A DNA stretch of 38,691 bases from Pelagibius litoralis (GTDB lineage: Bacteria; Pseudomonadota; Alphaproteobacteria; Kiloniellales; DSM-21159), in assembly GCA_029287455.1 (NCBI GenBank), contig JARFRB010000135.1, positions 1-38,691 of the forward strand, in the 5' to 3' direction. The position numbers and the translations under genes are program-made. Positions 16,712 through 25,324 of this stretch are shown here, in pieces. Within the stretch, counting starts at the first letter, position 1. Every line of letters starts with the position of its first letter. The notes under the pieces were generated by a model. The model had not been told where the DNA came from. It made no database searches and worked only from the letters and a program-made list of their open reading frames with translations.

Positions 16712-17278
16712 TCAGTCCTTCGCCCGCTCCACGTAGCTGGCGTCGGCAGTGTTAACCACGATACGCGTGCCCGATTCGACATGCGGCGGCACCATGACCC
16801 TGACGCCATTCTCCAAAACCGCCGGCTTGTAGGACGAGGAGGCGGTCTGCCCCTTGACCACGGGGTCGGCCTGTTCGATTTGCACAACCACGGTTTCCGG
16901 CAATTCAACCGATATCGGGCTGCCTTCGTAGCTTTCGATGATCACCGTCATGCCTTCCTGCAGAAAGGGCAGGGGCTCGCCGACGAAGTCGCTTGGCACG
17001 CTAATCTGCTCGTAATTCTCGTTATTCATGAAGGTGAGCATGTCGCCGTCGGCGTAGAGGTATTGGAATTCCTCCTGGTCGAGGCGCACCCGCTCGACGG
17101 TTTCCGAAGAGCGGAAGCGCTCGTTCAGCTTGGTTCCGTCGCGGATGTCCTTCAACTCGACCTGCAGATAGGCGCCGCCCTTGCCGGGCTGGGTATGCTG
17201 AATCTTGATGGCGCGCCACAAACGGTTTTTGTGCTCGATGACGTTGCCCGGGCGGACGGCATTGCCGTTGATTTTCAT
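16712..17278 (-). CDS. efp: Elongation factor P
   Basis: 188 residues from the ATG at 17278; the frame extends upstream to 17377 but the family begins [16 protein letters not shown] binds between P and E sites and relieves stalling at consecutive prolines. The three beta-barrel domains are all present, with the tip loop [15 protein letters not shown] carrying Lys33, the position that is beta-lysylated in some bacteria. No epmA or epmB is in the window, so the modification is unknown. TolA in this same window contains runs of four and five prolines and is a natural client. A 180-base gap upstream, to the PEP-mutase gene, leaves room for its own promoter. Confidence 0.97.
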   Translation of the reverse strand: MKINGNAVRPGNVIEHKNRLWRAIKIQHTQPGKGGAYLQVELKDIRDGTKLNERFRSSETVERVRLDQEEFQYLYADGDMLTFMNNENYEQISVPSDFVGEPLPFLQEGMTVIIESYEGSPISVELPETVVVQIEQADPVVKGQTASSSYKPAVLENGVRVMVPPHVESGTRIVVNTADASYVERAKD

Positions 17279-17458
17279 GGATCGACACTCTTGCTGGAAA
17301 AGACCTCGCGGAGAGGGCGGGCGGAACATAGCGAAGCCCCGGGACTCTGGCAACGGGGCTGCGGCGCGTCCCTCCATTTCCGGTCATCTTGAGCGGAAGG
17401 CGCCTTTGTTCGTCATTGCCAAGGCCTTGCCGCACGATGACGCACAATGAAGGTCCGT

Positions 17459-18346
17459 CTAGTCACGGCGGTCGGCGTAGCGGCTTTCTTCCTCGTAGTA
17501 GTCTTCGAACCCGACGACGCGGCGCAGCTCGGTGAAGTCGAGAAGCAGGTCCGCGTGCGCTTCGCCCGTCTTCAGCCCTTCCAGGGCTAGGCGCATCGCT
17601 TTCATGGCGGCACTCAAGAGGGTGAGGGGATAGGCGGCGAGCGAGAAGCCCATTTCCTCCAGCCGGGCGGGCGGCAGGATTGGGGTCGCGCCGCCTTCCA
17701 GAAGGTTGGCCATTTTTGGGCCCGGCAGCTCCCGGCAAAGGGTTGCCATCTCCTCCTCGCTCTGGGGGGCTTCCACGAAAAGAATATCGGCGCCGGCCTC
17801 CCAAAATGCTTGAGCCCGGGCGATCGCCTCGGCCAGGCCGTGGCCGTGGCGGGCGTCCGTGCGGGCAAGGATCAGAATGTCTTGGCGCTCGTCGCGGGCG
17901 TCGGCGGCAGCCTTCACGCGGTCGACCGCTTCGGCGCGTCCAACCACCTCCTTGCCGCGGGTGTGTCCGCAGCGCTTGGGGGCGAGCTGGTCCTCGATCA
18001 TGGCCGCGGCGAAGCCGGCACGCGCGTAGTGCTCCACCGTGCGCTTGACGTTGAGCGCGTTTCCGTAGCCCGTATCCGCGTCTCCAATAATCGGTATCGA
18101 CACCGCGGCGCAGATATCGCGCCCTTGATCCAGCATCTCCCCGAAGGAGATCAAGCCGGTGTCGGGCTGTCCAAGCTTGGCCGCCGAGACCGCGAAGCCG
18201 CTCATGAAGCTGACGGGGAAACCTGCTTGCTCAATCAGCTTGGCGGAGAGCGCGTCGAAGCAACAGGGCATCACCTGCAAGCCGCCCGTTGCCAGAAGCG
18301 CGCGAAGCTTGTCGGGTTGCGATATCGGTGCTTCAGTCAAGGGCAT
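17459..18346 (-). CDS. Isocitrate lyase/PEP mutase superfamily enzyme
   Basis: 295 residues. The alpha/beta-barrel core is clear, with IIGDADTGYGNALN for Mg binding, IEDQLAPKRCGHTRGKEVV carrying the catalytic KRCGH loop, and ILARTDARHGHGLAEAI. The loop Cys fits lyases such as 2-methylisocitrate lyase (PrpB), dimethylmalate lyase or oxaloacetate decarboxylase; phosphonate mutases usually differ here. A propionate operon is not present, so PrpB is not assured and no symbol is given. It starts eight bases after the ThiE-like gene on the same strand and may be the last member of the tkt-gap-fba unit. The substrate cannot be decided from sequence. Confidence 0.85.
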   Translation of the reverse strand: MPLTEAPISQPDKLRALLATGGLQVMPCCFDALSAKLIEQAGFPVSFMSGFAVSAAKLGQPDTGLISFGEMLDQGRDICAAVSIPIIGDADTGYGNALNVKRTVEHYARAGFAAAMIEDQLAPKRCGHTRGKEVVGRAEAVDRVKAAADARDERQDILILARTDARHGHGLAEAIARAQAFWEAGADILFVEAPQSEEEMATLCRELPGPKMANLLEGGATPILPPARLEEMGFSLAAYPLTLLSAAMKAMRLALEGLKTGEAHADLLLDFTELRRVVGFEDYYEEESRYADRRD

Positions 18347-18354
18347 CGCTCCGC

Positions 18355-18957
18355 TCAGGCTTCAGCCATCAAGGCGTTGAACGCGGCCACCGCTTTTCTC
18401 GGGCCGTCGGGATGCGTCCAGATGGCGCTATCGGGGGACAGGAAGTCGGCGCCGGCGGCAATCAACTCCGGTGCCGTATCCAGGTCCACGCCGCCTTGGG
18501 CGACGCAGGGAACCTCCATCAATTCGGCCCACCAGGCGACGAGGTCCGGGTCGCGCGCGTCCAGCATAACGTAATCGGCGCCAATCTCGCCCGCGAGCAT
18601 GGCCAGATGGCGGGAGGCCTCGCAGTCCGCGCCCAGGATCATGTCCTTGCCCAGCGCTTGCCGGACCGCCTTCAGGGCACCCGGGCTGGCGGGGAGATGC
18701 ACGCCGTCGCAATCACTCTCGACGGCCAAATCAGCCCGCCCTTCGAGCAGAAATGCCGCGTCGCGCTCTTGAACCATCGGCCGCAGGCGGTCGATCGATC
18801 GCCGCAAGACGGCCTCGTTGGCGCCTGTGGTCGGCAGCAGCACGCTCGCCACGTCACCCCCCGACATGGCGTCGTCCAGGCTGGGGACGAAGCTTTCAAG
18901 CTCCAGGGCCCCGGTGCTCACCTCCGGCGGAAGACTCAGATAAAGCCGGCAGCGCAC
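18355..18957 (-). CDS. ThiE-like TIM-barrel protein, probably degenerate
   Basis: 200 residues. The middle of the protein has ESDCDGVHLPASPGALK, a match to the ThiE/TenI signature DGVHLGQ, and a C-terminal barrel part VPCVAQGGVDLDTAPELIAAGADFL. The remaining ThiE landmarks, the diphosphate-binding loop of the GTSTH type and the region around GPIFPTxTK, are absent or replaced (here DYVMLDARDPDLVAWW). A thiamine-phosphate synthase function is therefore doubtful. It lies 18 bases after fba and eight bases before the PEP mutase family gene. Such proteins next to aldolase recur in alphaproteobacteria from memory, which would point to a phosphosugar role. Function is unknown. Confidence 0.7.
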   Translation of the reverse strand: MRCRLYLSLPPEVSTGALELESFVPSLDDAMSGGDVASVLLPTTGANEAVLRRSIDRLRPMVQERDAAFLLEGRADLAVESDCDGVHLPASPGALKAVRQALGKDMILGADCEASRHLAMLAGEIGADYVMLDARDPDLVAWWAELMEVPCVAQGGVDLDTAPELIAAGADFLSPDSAIWTHPDGPRKAVAAFNALMAEA

Positions 18958-18975
18958 GACATGGAACTCGGATGG

Positions 18976-19896
18976 TTAGAATTTGCCCTGATAAATCTTG
19001 ATGATGTTATCGAGCATTTGCAACGCTTCGTCCCTGGGGCGCTGGAAGGTGTTGCGGCCGATGATGGAGCCGTTGGCCCCGCCCTTGGCGATGCCGCGAA
19101 TCTCGTCGTAGACCGCGTCGCTGCCCTTGGCGCCGCCACCGGAGAACACCACCACCCGGCGTCCCGCGAACGCAGCCTGCATGACATGAGCGATGCGCTT
19201 TTCAAGGGTGGAGATATCGATCTTCTGGGCCTCGAAGACCTTCTTGGCCTCGGGCTGCTCGAGATGAGCCGTGGGCGGCTTCACCTTGATCACGTGGGCG
19301 CCCAGCAGGGCCGCCATGTGCGCCGCGTAGGCGCAGACGTCGATGCCGGTCTCCCCCTCTTTGGAGAGCATGCCGCCGCGCGGATAGGACCACATCACCA
19401 CCGCCAGGCCCACGGCCTTGGCCTCCTCCGCCAGTTCGCGCGCTTCCTCCATCATCTCGAACTGATCCTCGGCCCCGGGATAAATGGTGAAGCCGATGGC
19501 TGCACAGCCAAGGCGCAGGGCGTCGTTGACGCTGCCGGTGACCGCTTGGTCCTTCTCGGTCGCCAGGCTGTTGGACGAGTTGAGTTTGAGGATTGTCGGG
19601 ATCGCGCCGGCGAAGCTGTCCGCGCCCGCTTCCAGCATTCCGAGCGGGGCGGCGTAGGCGTTCAGGCCCGCGTCGATGGCCATGCGGAAATGATAGTGCG
19701 GGTCATAGGCCGGCGGATTGGGGGCGAAGCTGCGGTCCGGCCCATGCTCGAAGCCCTGATCGACCGGCAAGATCACCATCTTACCGCTGCCGCCCAGCTT
19801 TCCGTGCATGAGCAATTGGGCGAGCTTGCCCTTGGTGCCGGGGTTGTCGCTTTCGTAGTTGTCGAGAATGCGCTTGACGCGCTGAGTGATCCGCAT
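18976..19896 (-). CDS. fbaB: Class I fructose-bisphosphate aldolase (DhnA type)
   Basis: 306 residues from an ATG at 19896 with a strong GGAGGA ribosome-binding site about seven bases upstream. The family of Schiff-base aldolases is recognised by VILPVDQGFEHGPDRSF near the start, HVIKVKPPTAHLEQ carrying the Schiff-base lysine, and VVFSGGGAKGSDAVYDEIRGIAKGGANG for phosphate binding. It cleaves fructose-1,6-bisphosphate to the triose phosphates and also runs in reverse for gluconeogenesis or the Calvin cycle. It follows the small gene after gap, with 147 bases between. It is not the class II (zinc) enzyme. Normal length. Confidence 0.92.
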   Translation of the reverse strand: MRITQRVKRILDNYESDNPGTKGKLAQLLMHGKLGGSGKMVILPVDQGFEHGPDRSFAPNPPAYDPHYHFRMAIDAGLNAYAAPLGMLEAGADSFAGAIPTILKLNSSNSLATEKDQAVTGSVNDALRLGCAAIGFTIYPGAEDQFEMMEEARELAEEAKAVGLAVVMWSYPRGGMLSKEGETGIDVCAYAAHMAALLGAHVIKVKPPTAHLEQPEAKKVFEAQKIDISTLEKRIAHVMQAAFAGRRVVVFSGGGAKGSDAVYDEIRGIAKGGANGSIIGRNTFQRPRDEALQMLDNIIKIYQGKF

Positions 19897-20043
19897 GGTG
19901 AGTCCTCCGGAGGTGGGCGAACGCGAGGCGAGGGCCGGGCGGGGCAACCGCTCAAGTCTCGCCGCGCCGACACGGAAATTCCGGCGGACTGCATAGCCGA
20001 GCAGGCAGCCATTTGCAACGCCGCGAAGGGTTATCCGAGAGGC

Positions 20044-20547
20044 TTACTTCCCCTTCGACGGCTTTGGCGTGAACGAACGCAAGAAGGCTTCGCAGGCAGC
20101 GTCGGGATCCTCTGCCCCGGCCAGATCCAAAACCCTCGGCGAGCCGAGCTTTGCCAGGACCTTGGCGCCTAGTGCCTCGGCGATGGCCGCGAGCTTTCGC
20201 CGGGTGGCCGGCGGCCCGGAGAAAACCGTTGTCTTGACCCCTGCCCGCAAGGCGGCCTGCACATGGCCAGGCGCATCGCCGCAGTCTAGCGCCGCCGTGA
20301 AAGCCGCTTTCGGCACAGCCTCGGCGGCCGCCGCGAGCACTTCTAGAAACCAAGGTGCCCCAAGAGAGCCGCCCGCACCCTGCGGCGAGGCGAGCACGAT
20401 TGGAATGCCGGTCGCCTCGCCCGCACGCAGCGCCGCGACCGCGTGCCTGGGCGAATGTACGACGAAAGCAGTCTTGGTCCCGGTCTGTCCTAGAGCATTC
20501 CGCCGAGCTTGACCGCGGTGTCGCTCATGCGGTTGGAGAATCCCCAT
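20044..20547 (-). CDS. Small unknown protein between gap and fba
   Basis: 167 residues in the frame that begins at an ATG inside the 3' end of gap; the coding overlap is 58 bases. The only later in-frame start is a GTG near the middle of the conserved-looking part, so the overlapping ATG is preferred although its ribosome-binding site is weak. From [19 protein letters not shown] onward the protein has the alternating strand-helix pattern of a TIM barrel or flavodoxin-like half: [57 protein letters not shown]. No known motif or family is recognised. It takes the place where pgk might be expected between gap and fba, but it is not a phosphoglycerate kinase. Confidence 0.6.
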   Translation of the reverse strand: MGILQPHERHRGQARRNALGQTGTKTAFVVHSPRHAVAALRAGEATGIPIVLASPQGAGGSLGAPWFLEVLAAAAEAVPKAAFTAALDCGDAPGHVQAALRAGVKTTVFSGPPATRRKLAAIAEALGAKVLAKLGSPRVLDLAGAEDPDAACEAFLRSFTPKPSKGK

Positions 20548-21497
20548 TCGTTATCGTACCACGACATCACCCGTACGAAGCGGCCGTCGATCACCTGAGT
20601 TCCGTCCAGGTCAACGATCGAGCTAGCCGGGTGGTGGTTGAAGTCGCTGGAGACCAAGGGCTCGTCGTTAACGTCGAGGATCCCTTTGAGCGGGCCGCTC
20701 GCCGCCTCACTGAGTGCCGCGTTGATCGCTTCCGCGGTGGTATCGCCGGCCGCGTCGAACTTGAAGTCCACCAAGCTGACATTCGGGGTCGGGACCCGCA
20801 TGGCCACGCCGTCAAGCTTCCCGGCAAGCTCCGGCAGCACAAGCCCGACGGCCCGTGCCGCGCCGGTCGAGGTGGGGATGATGTTGGCCGCCGCCGCGCG
20901 GGCGCGGTGCATGTCCTTATGCAGGGTGTCCACCGTGCGCTGATCGCCGGTATAGGAGTGGATCGTCGTCATGAAGCCGCGGTCGATCCCGATCGCCTGG
21001 TGCAGCACGTGGGCAACCGGTGCCAGACAGTTCGTGGTGCAGGAAGCGTTGGAAACGATCTCGTGGTCCCCGCTCAGCTTCGCATCGTTCACGCCGAAGA
21101 CCACGGTCAAATCGGAGTCGTTGGCCGGCGCGGAGATCACCACCTTTTTCGCGCCGCCCGCCAGGTGGGCGGCGGCCTTTTCCCGGCTGGTGAAGATGCC
21201 GGTGCACTCCAGCACGATATCGACGCCCAGGTCGCCCCAGGGCAGGGCCTTCGGATCCCGCTCGGACAGCACTTTGATTTCGTGACCGTCCACGGTGATC
21301 GCGCCATCGGCCCCTGACACCTCGCCGGGGTAGCGGCCGTGAACCGTATCGTACTTCAAGAGATGGGCGTTCGCTTCGGCGGAGCCCAAATCGTTAATGG
21401 CAACGAACTCGATGTCGTTGCGCTTCCTTTCGTGAGCGGCTCGCAGGACCAAACGCCCAATCCGACCGAAACCGTTAATCCCAACCCGAACCGCCAT
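20490..21497 (-). CDS. gap: Glyceraldehyde-3-phosphate dehydrogenase, type I
   Basis: 335 residues. It oxidises glyceraldehyde-3-phosphate with NAD(P) and phosphate to 1,3-bisphosphoglycerate. The Rossmann fold opens [20 protein letters not shown], the catalytic Cys is in [13 protein letters not shown] at about residues 149-161, and the C-terminal [13 protein letters not shown] is typical of the family. The cofactor-binding acid after the second strand is N in AINDLG, which suggests NAD or dual use but does not settle it. tkt lies upstream on the same strand with 63 bases between, and the small unknown gene overlaps its end. Intact. Confidence 0.97.
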   Translation of the reverse strand: MAVRVGINGFGRIGRLVLRAAHERKRNDIEFVAINDLGSAEANAHLLKYDTVHGRYPGEVSGADGAITVDGHEIKVLSERDPKALPWGDLGVDIVLECTGIFTSREKAAAHLAGGAKKVVISAPANDSDLTVVFGVNDAKLSGDHEIVSNASCTTNCLAPVAHVLHQAIGIDRGFMTTIHSYTGDQRTVDTLHKDMHRARAAAANIIPTSTGAARAVGLVLPELAGKLDGVAMRVPTPNVSLVDFKFDAAGDTTAEAINAALSEAASGPLKGILDVNDEPLVSSDFNHHPASSIVDLDGTQVIDGRFVRVMSWYDNEWGFSNRMSDTAVKLGGML

Positions 21498-21560
21498 GTC
21501 TTCTTCCTCCGTTACTCAGGCTTGTTTGCTTGATGTCGCTGTCTTGTGCGGCTTTTCCGG

Positions 21561-23591
21561 CTATAGCCAGGCCTCCACCGCTTTCACAACCGCATCGGCG
21601 GAAATGCCGAAGTGTCGATAGAGATCGGCGGCGGGCGCGGAGGCGCCGAAAGACGGAAGGCCGATGGTCACGCCGTCAAGTCCGACCCAGCGTTCCCAGC
21701 CAAAGGGCGAGCCTGCCTCGATCGCGATCCGCAAGACACCAGGGCCCAGAACCTCGTCCCTGTAGTGGGGCGTCTGCTCGGCGAACAGTTCCCAGCAGGG
21801 CATGGAGACCACGGCGGCGTAGATGCCGCGCTCGGCCAATTGCGCCTTGGCCTCCAGCGCGATGGCCACTTCCGAGCCGCTGGCGATCAGTGAAACCTGG
21901 CGGTCGCTTTCGGCGGGGGCGAGTATGTAGCCGCCGTGGCTCGACCAATTTTCTTCCCCGCCGTCGTGCCGCACCGCTGGCAAGCCTTGCCGCGAGAGGG
22001 CCAACACCGAGGGGCCGTCCTGATTGGCGAGCGCCAGTTCCCAGCACTCGGCTGTCTCCATGGCGTCGGCCGGGCGTAAGACCTTGAGATTGGGGATCGC
22101 CCGCAAGCTCGCCAGATGCTCAATGGGCTGGTGAGTCGGGCCGTCCTCGCCAAGCCCAATGGAATCGTGCGTCATCACGTAAACGACGCGCTGCTTCATC
22201 AGGGCGGACAAGCGGATCGAGGGCCGGCAGTAGTCCGTGAACACCAGGAAGGTGCCGCCATAGGGGATCAAGCCGCCGTGCAGGGCGATTCCGTTCATCG
22301 CCGCTGCCATGCCGTGCTCGCGCACCCCGTAATAGATATAGCGCCCGTCGTAGCTTGGCGGCGTCACGGGCGCCTGGCTCTTCGCCTTTGTGTTGTTCGA
22401 GCCGGTTAGATCCGCCGAGCCGCCAATCAGCTCGGGCACAACATCCGCCAGGGCTTCGATCACGCGCTGGGAAGAAACGCGGGTCGCCGCCTTGGGCTCA
22501 TCACGCGCGATGTCCTGCCGCAATGCGGCCATGGCTGGCGCGAAGCCATCGGGCAGGCGGCCGCTTTGCCGCCGTTCGAACTCCGCGCGCAGGGTTGGCT
22601 CGGCCGCCGCCAGGCGCAGGTCCCAGGCCGCCGACTCGTTGCCGCCTCGCGCCCCGAGGCCGCGCCAGGCCTCCAGGATCGGCGCGGGCACTTCGAAGGG
22701 GGCGTGGGGCCAGTTCAGGGTGCCGCGGGCGGCCGCGATCTCCTCTCCGCCCAGCGGAGCCCCGTGGGTGGCGGCGGTGCCCTGCTTATTGGGCGCGCCA
22801 AAGCCGATCACCGTTCGGCAGGCCACCAGGGAGGGGTGCGGGTCCCGGCGCGCGGCTTCTATAGCCTGGGCGATCGCCTTGTGGTCATGGCCGTCGCAAC
22901 GCAGGGTATGCCAGCCTTGTGACTCGAAGCGCTGCAAGTGGTCGTCGGAAACCGCGAGATCGGTCGGGCCGTCGATGGAGATGCCGTTGTCGTCGAACAG
23001 CACGATCAGCCTGCCGAGCTTCAAGTGCCCGGCCAGCGAAGCGGCCTCGTGGCTGATCCCCTCCATCAGGCAGCCGTCGCCGGCGATGACGTAGGTGTCG
23101 TGATCTACCAGCTCCGGGCCGAATTCCGCCGCCAGCAGCCGCTCGGCCAGCGCCATGCCAACCGCGTTACCCAGGCCTTGGCCCAGGGGGCCGGTCGTGG
23201 TCTCGATACCCCCGGCGTGGCCATATTCCGGATGGCCGGCGGTGCGGCTGCCAAGTTGGCGGAAGTTGCGCAACTCCTCGACCGTCATGTCCTCGTAGCC
23301 GGTGAGGTAGAGCAGTGCGTAGAGCAACATGGAGCCATGGCCGGCCGAAAGCACGAAGCGGTCCCGGTCGGGCCAATCGGGCCGTGCCGGATCGAACTTC
23401 AAGAATTGGCTATGGAGCACGGTCGCGACGTCGGCCATGCCCATGGGCATGCCGGGGTGTCCGGATTTGGCTTGTTCAACCGCGTCCATGGCCAAGGCAC
23501 GGATCGCGTTGGCCATTTCCGTGGCCAGGGGTTGCGCGGCCGCCGCGCCGCCTTGGTGCCGGGGCGGATGCACTTCCATCGTCTCGCTCAC
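21561..23591 (-). CDS. tkt: Transketolase
   Basis: 676 residues. It moves two-carbon units between sugar phosphates in the pentose phosphate and Calvin pathways, with thiamine diphosphate. The motifs are complete: [14 protein letters not shown] near the start, [21 protein letters not shown] for TPP and Mg, and [20 protein letters not shown] with [17 protein letters not shown] in the pyrimidine domain. A GTG at 23591 preceded by AAGGTGG five bases upstream has the best ribosome-binding site; an ATG at 23579 is an alternative, and the frame stays open to 23666. It is the first gene of a minus-strand run (tkt, gap, small unknown, fba, ThiE-like, PEP mutase), a carbon-metabolism cluster. Confidence 0.96.
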   Translation of the reverse strand: MSETMEVHPPRHQGGAAAAQPLATEMANAIRALAMDAVEQAKSGHPGMPMGMADVATVLHSQFLKFDPARPDWPDRDRFVLSAGHGSMLLYALLYLTGYEDMTVEELRNFRQLGSRTAGHPEYGHAGGIETTTGPLGQGLGNAVGMALAERLLAAEFGPELVDHDTYVIAGDGCLMEGISHEAASLAGHLKLGRLIVLFDDNGISIDGPTDLAVSDDHLQRFESQGWHTLRCDGHDHKAIAQAIEAARRDPHPSLVACRTVIGFGAPNKQGTAATHGAPLGGEEIAAARGTLNWPHAPFEVPAPILEAWRGLGARGGNESAAWDLRLAAAEPTLRAEFERRQSGRLPDGFAPAMAALRQDIARDEPKAATRVSSQRVIEALADVVPELIGGSADLTGSNNTKAKSQAPVTPPSYDGRYIYYGVREHGMAAAMNGIALHGGLIPYGGTFLVFTDYCRPSIRLSALMKQRVVYVMTHDSIGLGEDGPTHQPIEHLASLRAIPNLKVLRPADAMETAECWELALANQDGPSVLALSRQGLPAVRHDGGEENWSSHGGYILAPAESDRQVSLIASGSEVAIALEAKAQLAERGIYAAVVSMPCWELFAEQTPHYRDEVLGPGVLRIAIEAGSPFGWERWVGLDGVTIGLPSFGASAPAADLYRHFGISADAVVKAVEAWL

Positions 23592-23764
23592 TGATGCCAC
23601 CTTTTCGGAAATCCCGAAGCCATGCGAAATGTAACGGTTTTCTAGCAATATCGAGGGCGCGAACAATGCCCCCGGCGCCCTCGGCGGTCAACCGCCAAAC
23701 GGCCCGATGTCCCGTGCCCGCTGCGCCCGGCCGCGGGATTTCCGAAGAATAGCAGGGGCTTCCG

Positions 23765-23794
23765 TTGACCTGAGCCCCTCGAGCGTCCTACCTT
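23765..23794 (+). promoter_or_regulatory. Candidate promoter for the coiled-coil/zapA genes
   Basis: TTGACC at 23765-23770 and TACCTT at 23789-23794 are separated by 18 bases, about 50 bases before the start at 23845. It lies in the 253-base divergent region between tkt and the DUF4164-like gene, where nothing else is recognised. Pattern match only. Confidence 0.35.
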
Positions 23795-23844
23795 AAGAAA
23801 AACGAAATCACCTACGCTGGTGTTTTCCAGCAAGAGGGCGGCGG

Positions 23845-24117
23845 ATGTCCGACGAGACGACGAGACAACAGGAGGCGTCTCCCCTGGCGGCAGCCTCGGC
23901 GCGGCTGGAGGCCGCTTTGGAGAGTTTGGACGAGACCGTGGCGGCGCGCTTGGCGGCCGAGCGGTCGGGTGCCGCCCCGACCGGAGCGGACGAGGAGGTT
24001 CGGGCGGCCTTGGACGCCGCGCGGGCGGAAAATGAACGCTTGCAGTCGCTAACCGCCTCCGTCTCGCAACGCTTGGATGGCACCATCGCGCGGCTTCGCC
24101 GGGTATTGGAGGATTAG
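23845..24117 (+). CDS. Small coiled-coil protein (DUF4164-like)
   Basis: 90 residues, almost entirely heptad-patterned helix: ASARLEAALESLDETVAARL and DAARAENERLQSLTASVSQRL, ending in DGTIARLRRVLED. Similar short coiled-coil proteins (DUF4164) precede zapA in many alphaproteobacteria. The stop TAG is immediately followed by the GTG of zapA, so the two are translated in tandem. A role with ZapA in division is suggested by position, in the manner of ZapB partnering ZapA, but the family is not shown to be ZapB. A GCGGCGG-type purine stretch precedes the ATG. Confidence 0.8.
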   Translation: MSDETTRQQEASPLAAASARLEAALESLDETVAARLAAERSGAAPTGADEEVRAALDAARAENERLQSLTASVSQRLDGTIARLRRVLED

Positions 24118-24444
24118 GTGGCTCAGGTTCGTCTCAGCATCAACGGCAGAAATTACGAAGTCGCCTGCGACGACGGGCAGGAGGAACACCTGGCGCGCCT
24201 GGCCGCGTACATCGACCAGCGGGTGCGCGAGTTGTCCGGCGTGGTTGGGCAGGTGGGTGAGTCCCGCCTGCTGGTCATGGCCAGCCTTCTTATTGCGGAC
24301 GAACTGCATGACAGCCTGCGCGCCGCGCGCCGCCCGGAAGCCGCGGCCGAGCGGGACCGGGCGCAAGAGGCGACCGCCGCCCAGGTCATCGAAGGGGCCG
24401 TCGCTCGGGTTGATGCTCTTGCACGCAGCATCGCGACACCATAA
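24118..24444 (+). CDS. zapA: Cell division protein ZapA
   Basis: 108 residues with a GTG start directly after the stop of the coiled-coil gene. The N-terminal globular part is diagnostic: VRLSINGRNYEVACDDGQEEHLARLAAYIDQRV, followed by a helical region LLVMASLLIADELHDSLRAARR that forms the dimer/tetramer coil. ZapA binds FtsZ and promotes Z-ring bundling. The gene is followed by 6S RNA and the cyclo-ligase gene, the conserved zapA / ssrS / ygfA order of proteobacteria. Length is usual for alphaproteobacteria. Confidence 0.92.
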   Translation: MAQVRLSINGRNYEVACDDGQEEHLARLAAYIDQRVRELSGVVGQVGESRLLVMASLLIADELHDSLRAARRPEAAAERDRAQEATAAQVIEGAVARVDALARSIATP

Positions 24445-24469
24445 ATAGGTCTTGGGTTTGAAGTTTCGC

Positions 24470-24625
24470 CGGGCGCTGCAGGTTTTGCGCGGTCGGCGTT
24501 CGATTTGAGGGGCTTGCTGCGCGGTGCGTCAGGTCGTTCGATCCCTGGGGCCAATAATCGACCTCTTGGGAGCTGGCTCTGCCGCAACCCTGGTTGCGGT
24601 ACACTGGCGCCCACCTGCTGATGCA
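24470..24625 (+). ncRNA. ssrS: 6S RNA
   Basis: The 288 bases between zapA and the cyclo-ligase gene lack a convincing ORF and occupy the conserved 6S locus. Structure seen in the sequence: closing stem GCAGGT (24478-24483) with ACCTGC (24613-24618), extended by GCGC on both sides; a terminal hairpin AGGTCG (24531-24536) with CGACCT (24559-24564); and a 3'-arm hairpin CCGCAAC (24582-24588) with GTTGCGG (24593-24599). This matches a long rod with a central bubble, as 6S RNA uses to mimic an open promoter and hold the sigma-70 holoenzyme in stationary phase. Exact ends are estimated. Confidence 0.8.
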
Positions 24626-24732
24626 GGCCGCAGAGGATGATCATGGACCAACGGCCGTCGCGGCACCCCTCATCCAATCCGTTAGGCCGCGCCTTCGGCT
24701 CGCAACGACGGCAAAAGAGACAGCCTGAAACC

Positions 24733-25308
24733 ATGACCCAAGCCCTGGCCGAGGAAAAATCCAGCGCCCGGGTCCGGGCCAAGCGCGTTCGTGCCCAGGC
24801 CGCGGCGGCGGCCGCGTGCGCGGGCGAGGCTCTCGCTGAGGCGGCGAGCGGCCTTCCGGTCGCCCCTGGCGCTTGCGTATCCGCTTACTGGCCCATGGGC
24901 GATGAGATGGATACCCGGCCCTTGCTCGCAGCCTTGCACGGGCGTGGGCACCCCTTGGCCCTGCCCGTGGTCGTGGCGGCCGACACACCTTTGATTTTCC
25001 GGCAATGGCGGCCCGGCGCCCGATTGGAGAGCGCGCATTTCGGTACAAGCGTTCCAGAGGAGAGTGCCGCCGAGCTCGAGCCCGACGTGCTCTTCGTGCC
25101 CTTGCTCGCCTTCGACCATGCGGGTTACCGCTTGGGCTACGGCGGCGGATTCTATGACCGCAGCTTGCAGGCCTTGAGAGCGCGCAAGCCGGTCTTGGCG
25201 GTTGGGGTAGCCTTCGCTGGGCAGCGGGTGGCCTCGGTGCCGCGCGACAGCTACGATCAACCGTTGGATTGGGTGGTGACCGAATCCGGTCTCCACGCCT
25301 TCGGCTAG
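24733..25308 (+). CDS. 5-formyltetrahydrofolate cyclo-ligase
   Basis: 191 residues from the ATG at 24733. It converts 5-formyl-THF to 5,10-methenyl-THF using ATP. The C-terminal signature LLAFDHAGYRLGYGGGFYDRSL carries the Gly-rich YGGGFYD nucleotide-binding loop, and CVSAYWPMGDEMDTRPLLAAL is the folate-binding region. The frame stays open to 24637, but the extra 32 residues run into the region just after the 6S RNA and are not family-like, so 24733 is preferred despite a weak ribosome-binding site. Its place after zapA and 6S RNA is the conserved ygfA/fau position. Co-transcription with 6S RNA is known in E. coli and plausible here. Confidence 0.9.
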   Translation: MTQALAEEKSSARVRAKRVRAQAAAAAACAGEALAEAASGLPVAPGACVSAYWPMGDEMDTRPLLAALHGRGHPLALPVVVAADTPLIFRQWRPGARLESAHFGTSVPEESAAELEPDVLFVPLLAFDHAGYRLGYGGGFYDRSLQALRARKPVLAVGVAFAGQRVASVPRDSYDQPLDWVVTESGLHAFG

Positions 25309-25324
25309 GCCAGGAAGGACGAAG

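Noticed and set aside
18289-20172. 627-codon plus-strand open frame across the ThiE-like, aldolase and neighbouring genes
   Set aside because: Shadow of the fba region; low-information sequence, no start signal and no match.
23592-23844. Possible small genes in the tkt / coiled-coil divergent region
   Set aside because: Only short frames without ribosome-binding sites; best explained as promoter region.
24637-24732. N-terminal extension of the cyclo-ligase gene from ATG 24637
   Set aside because: The extra residues are not family-like and lie directly behind the 6S RNA region; the ATG at 24733 fits the family.
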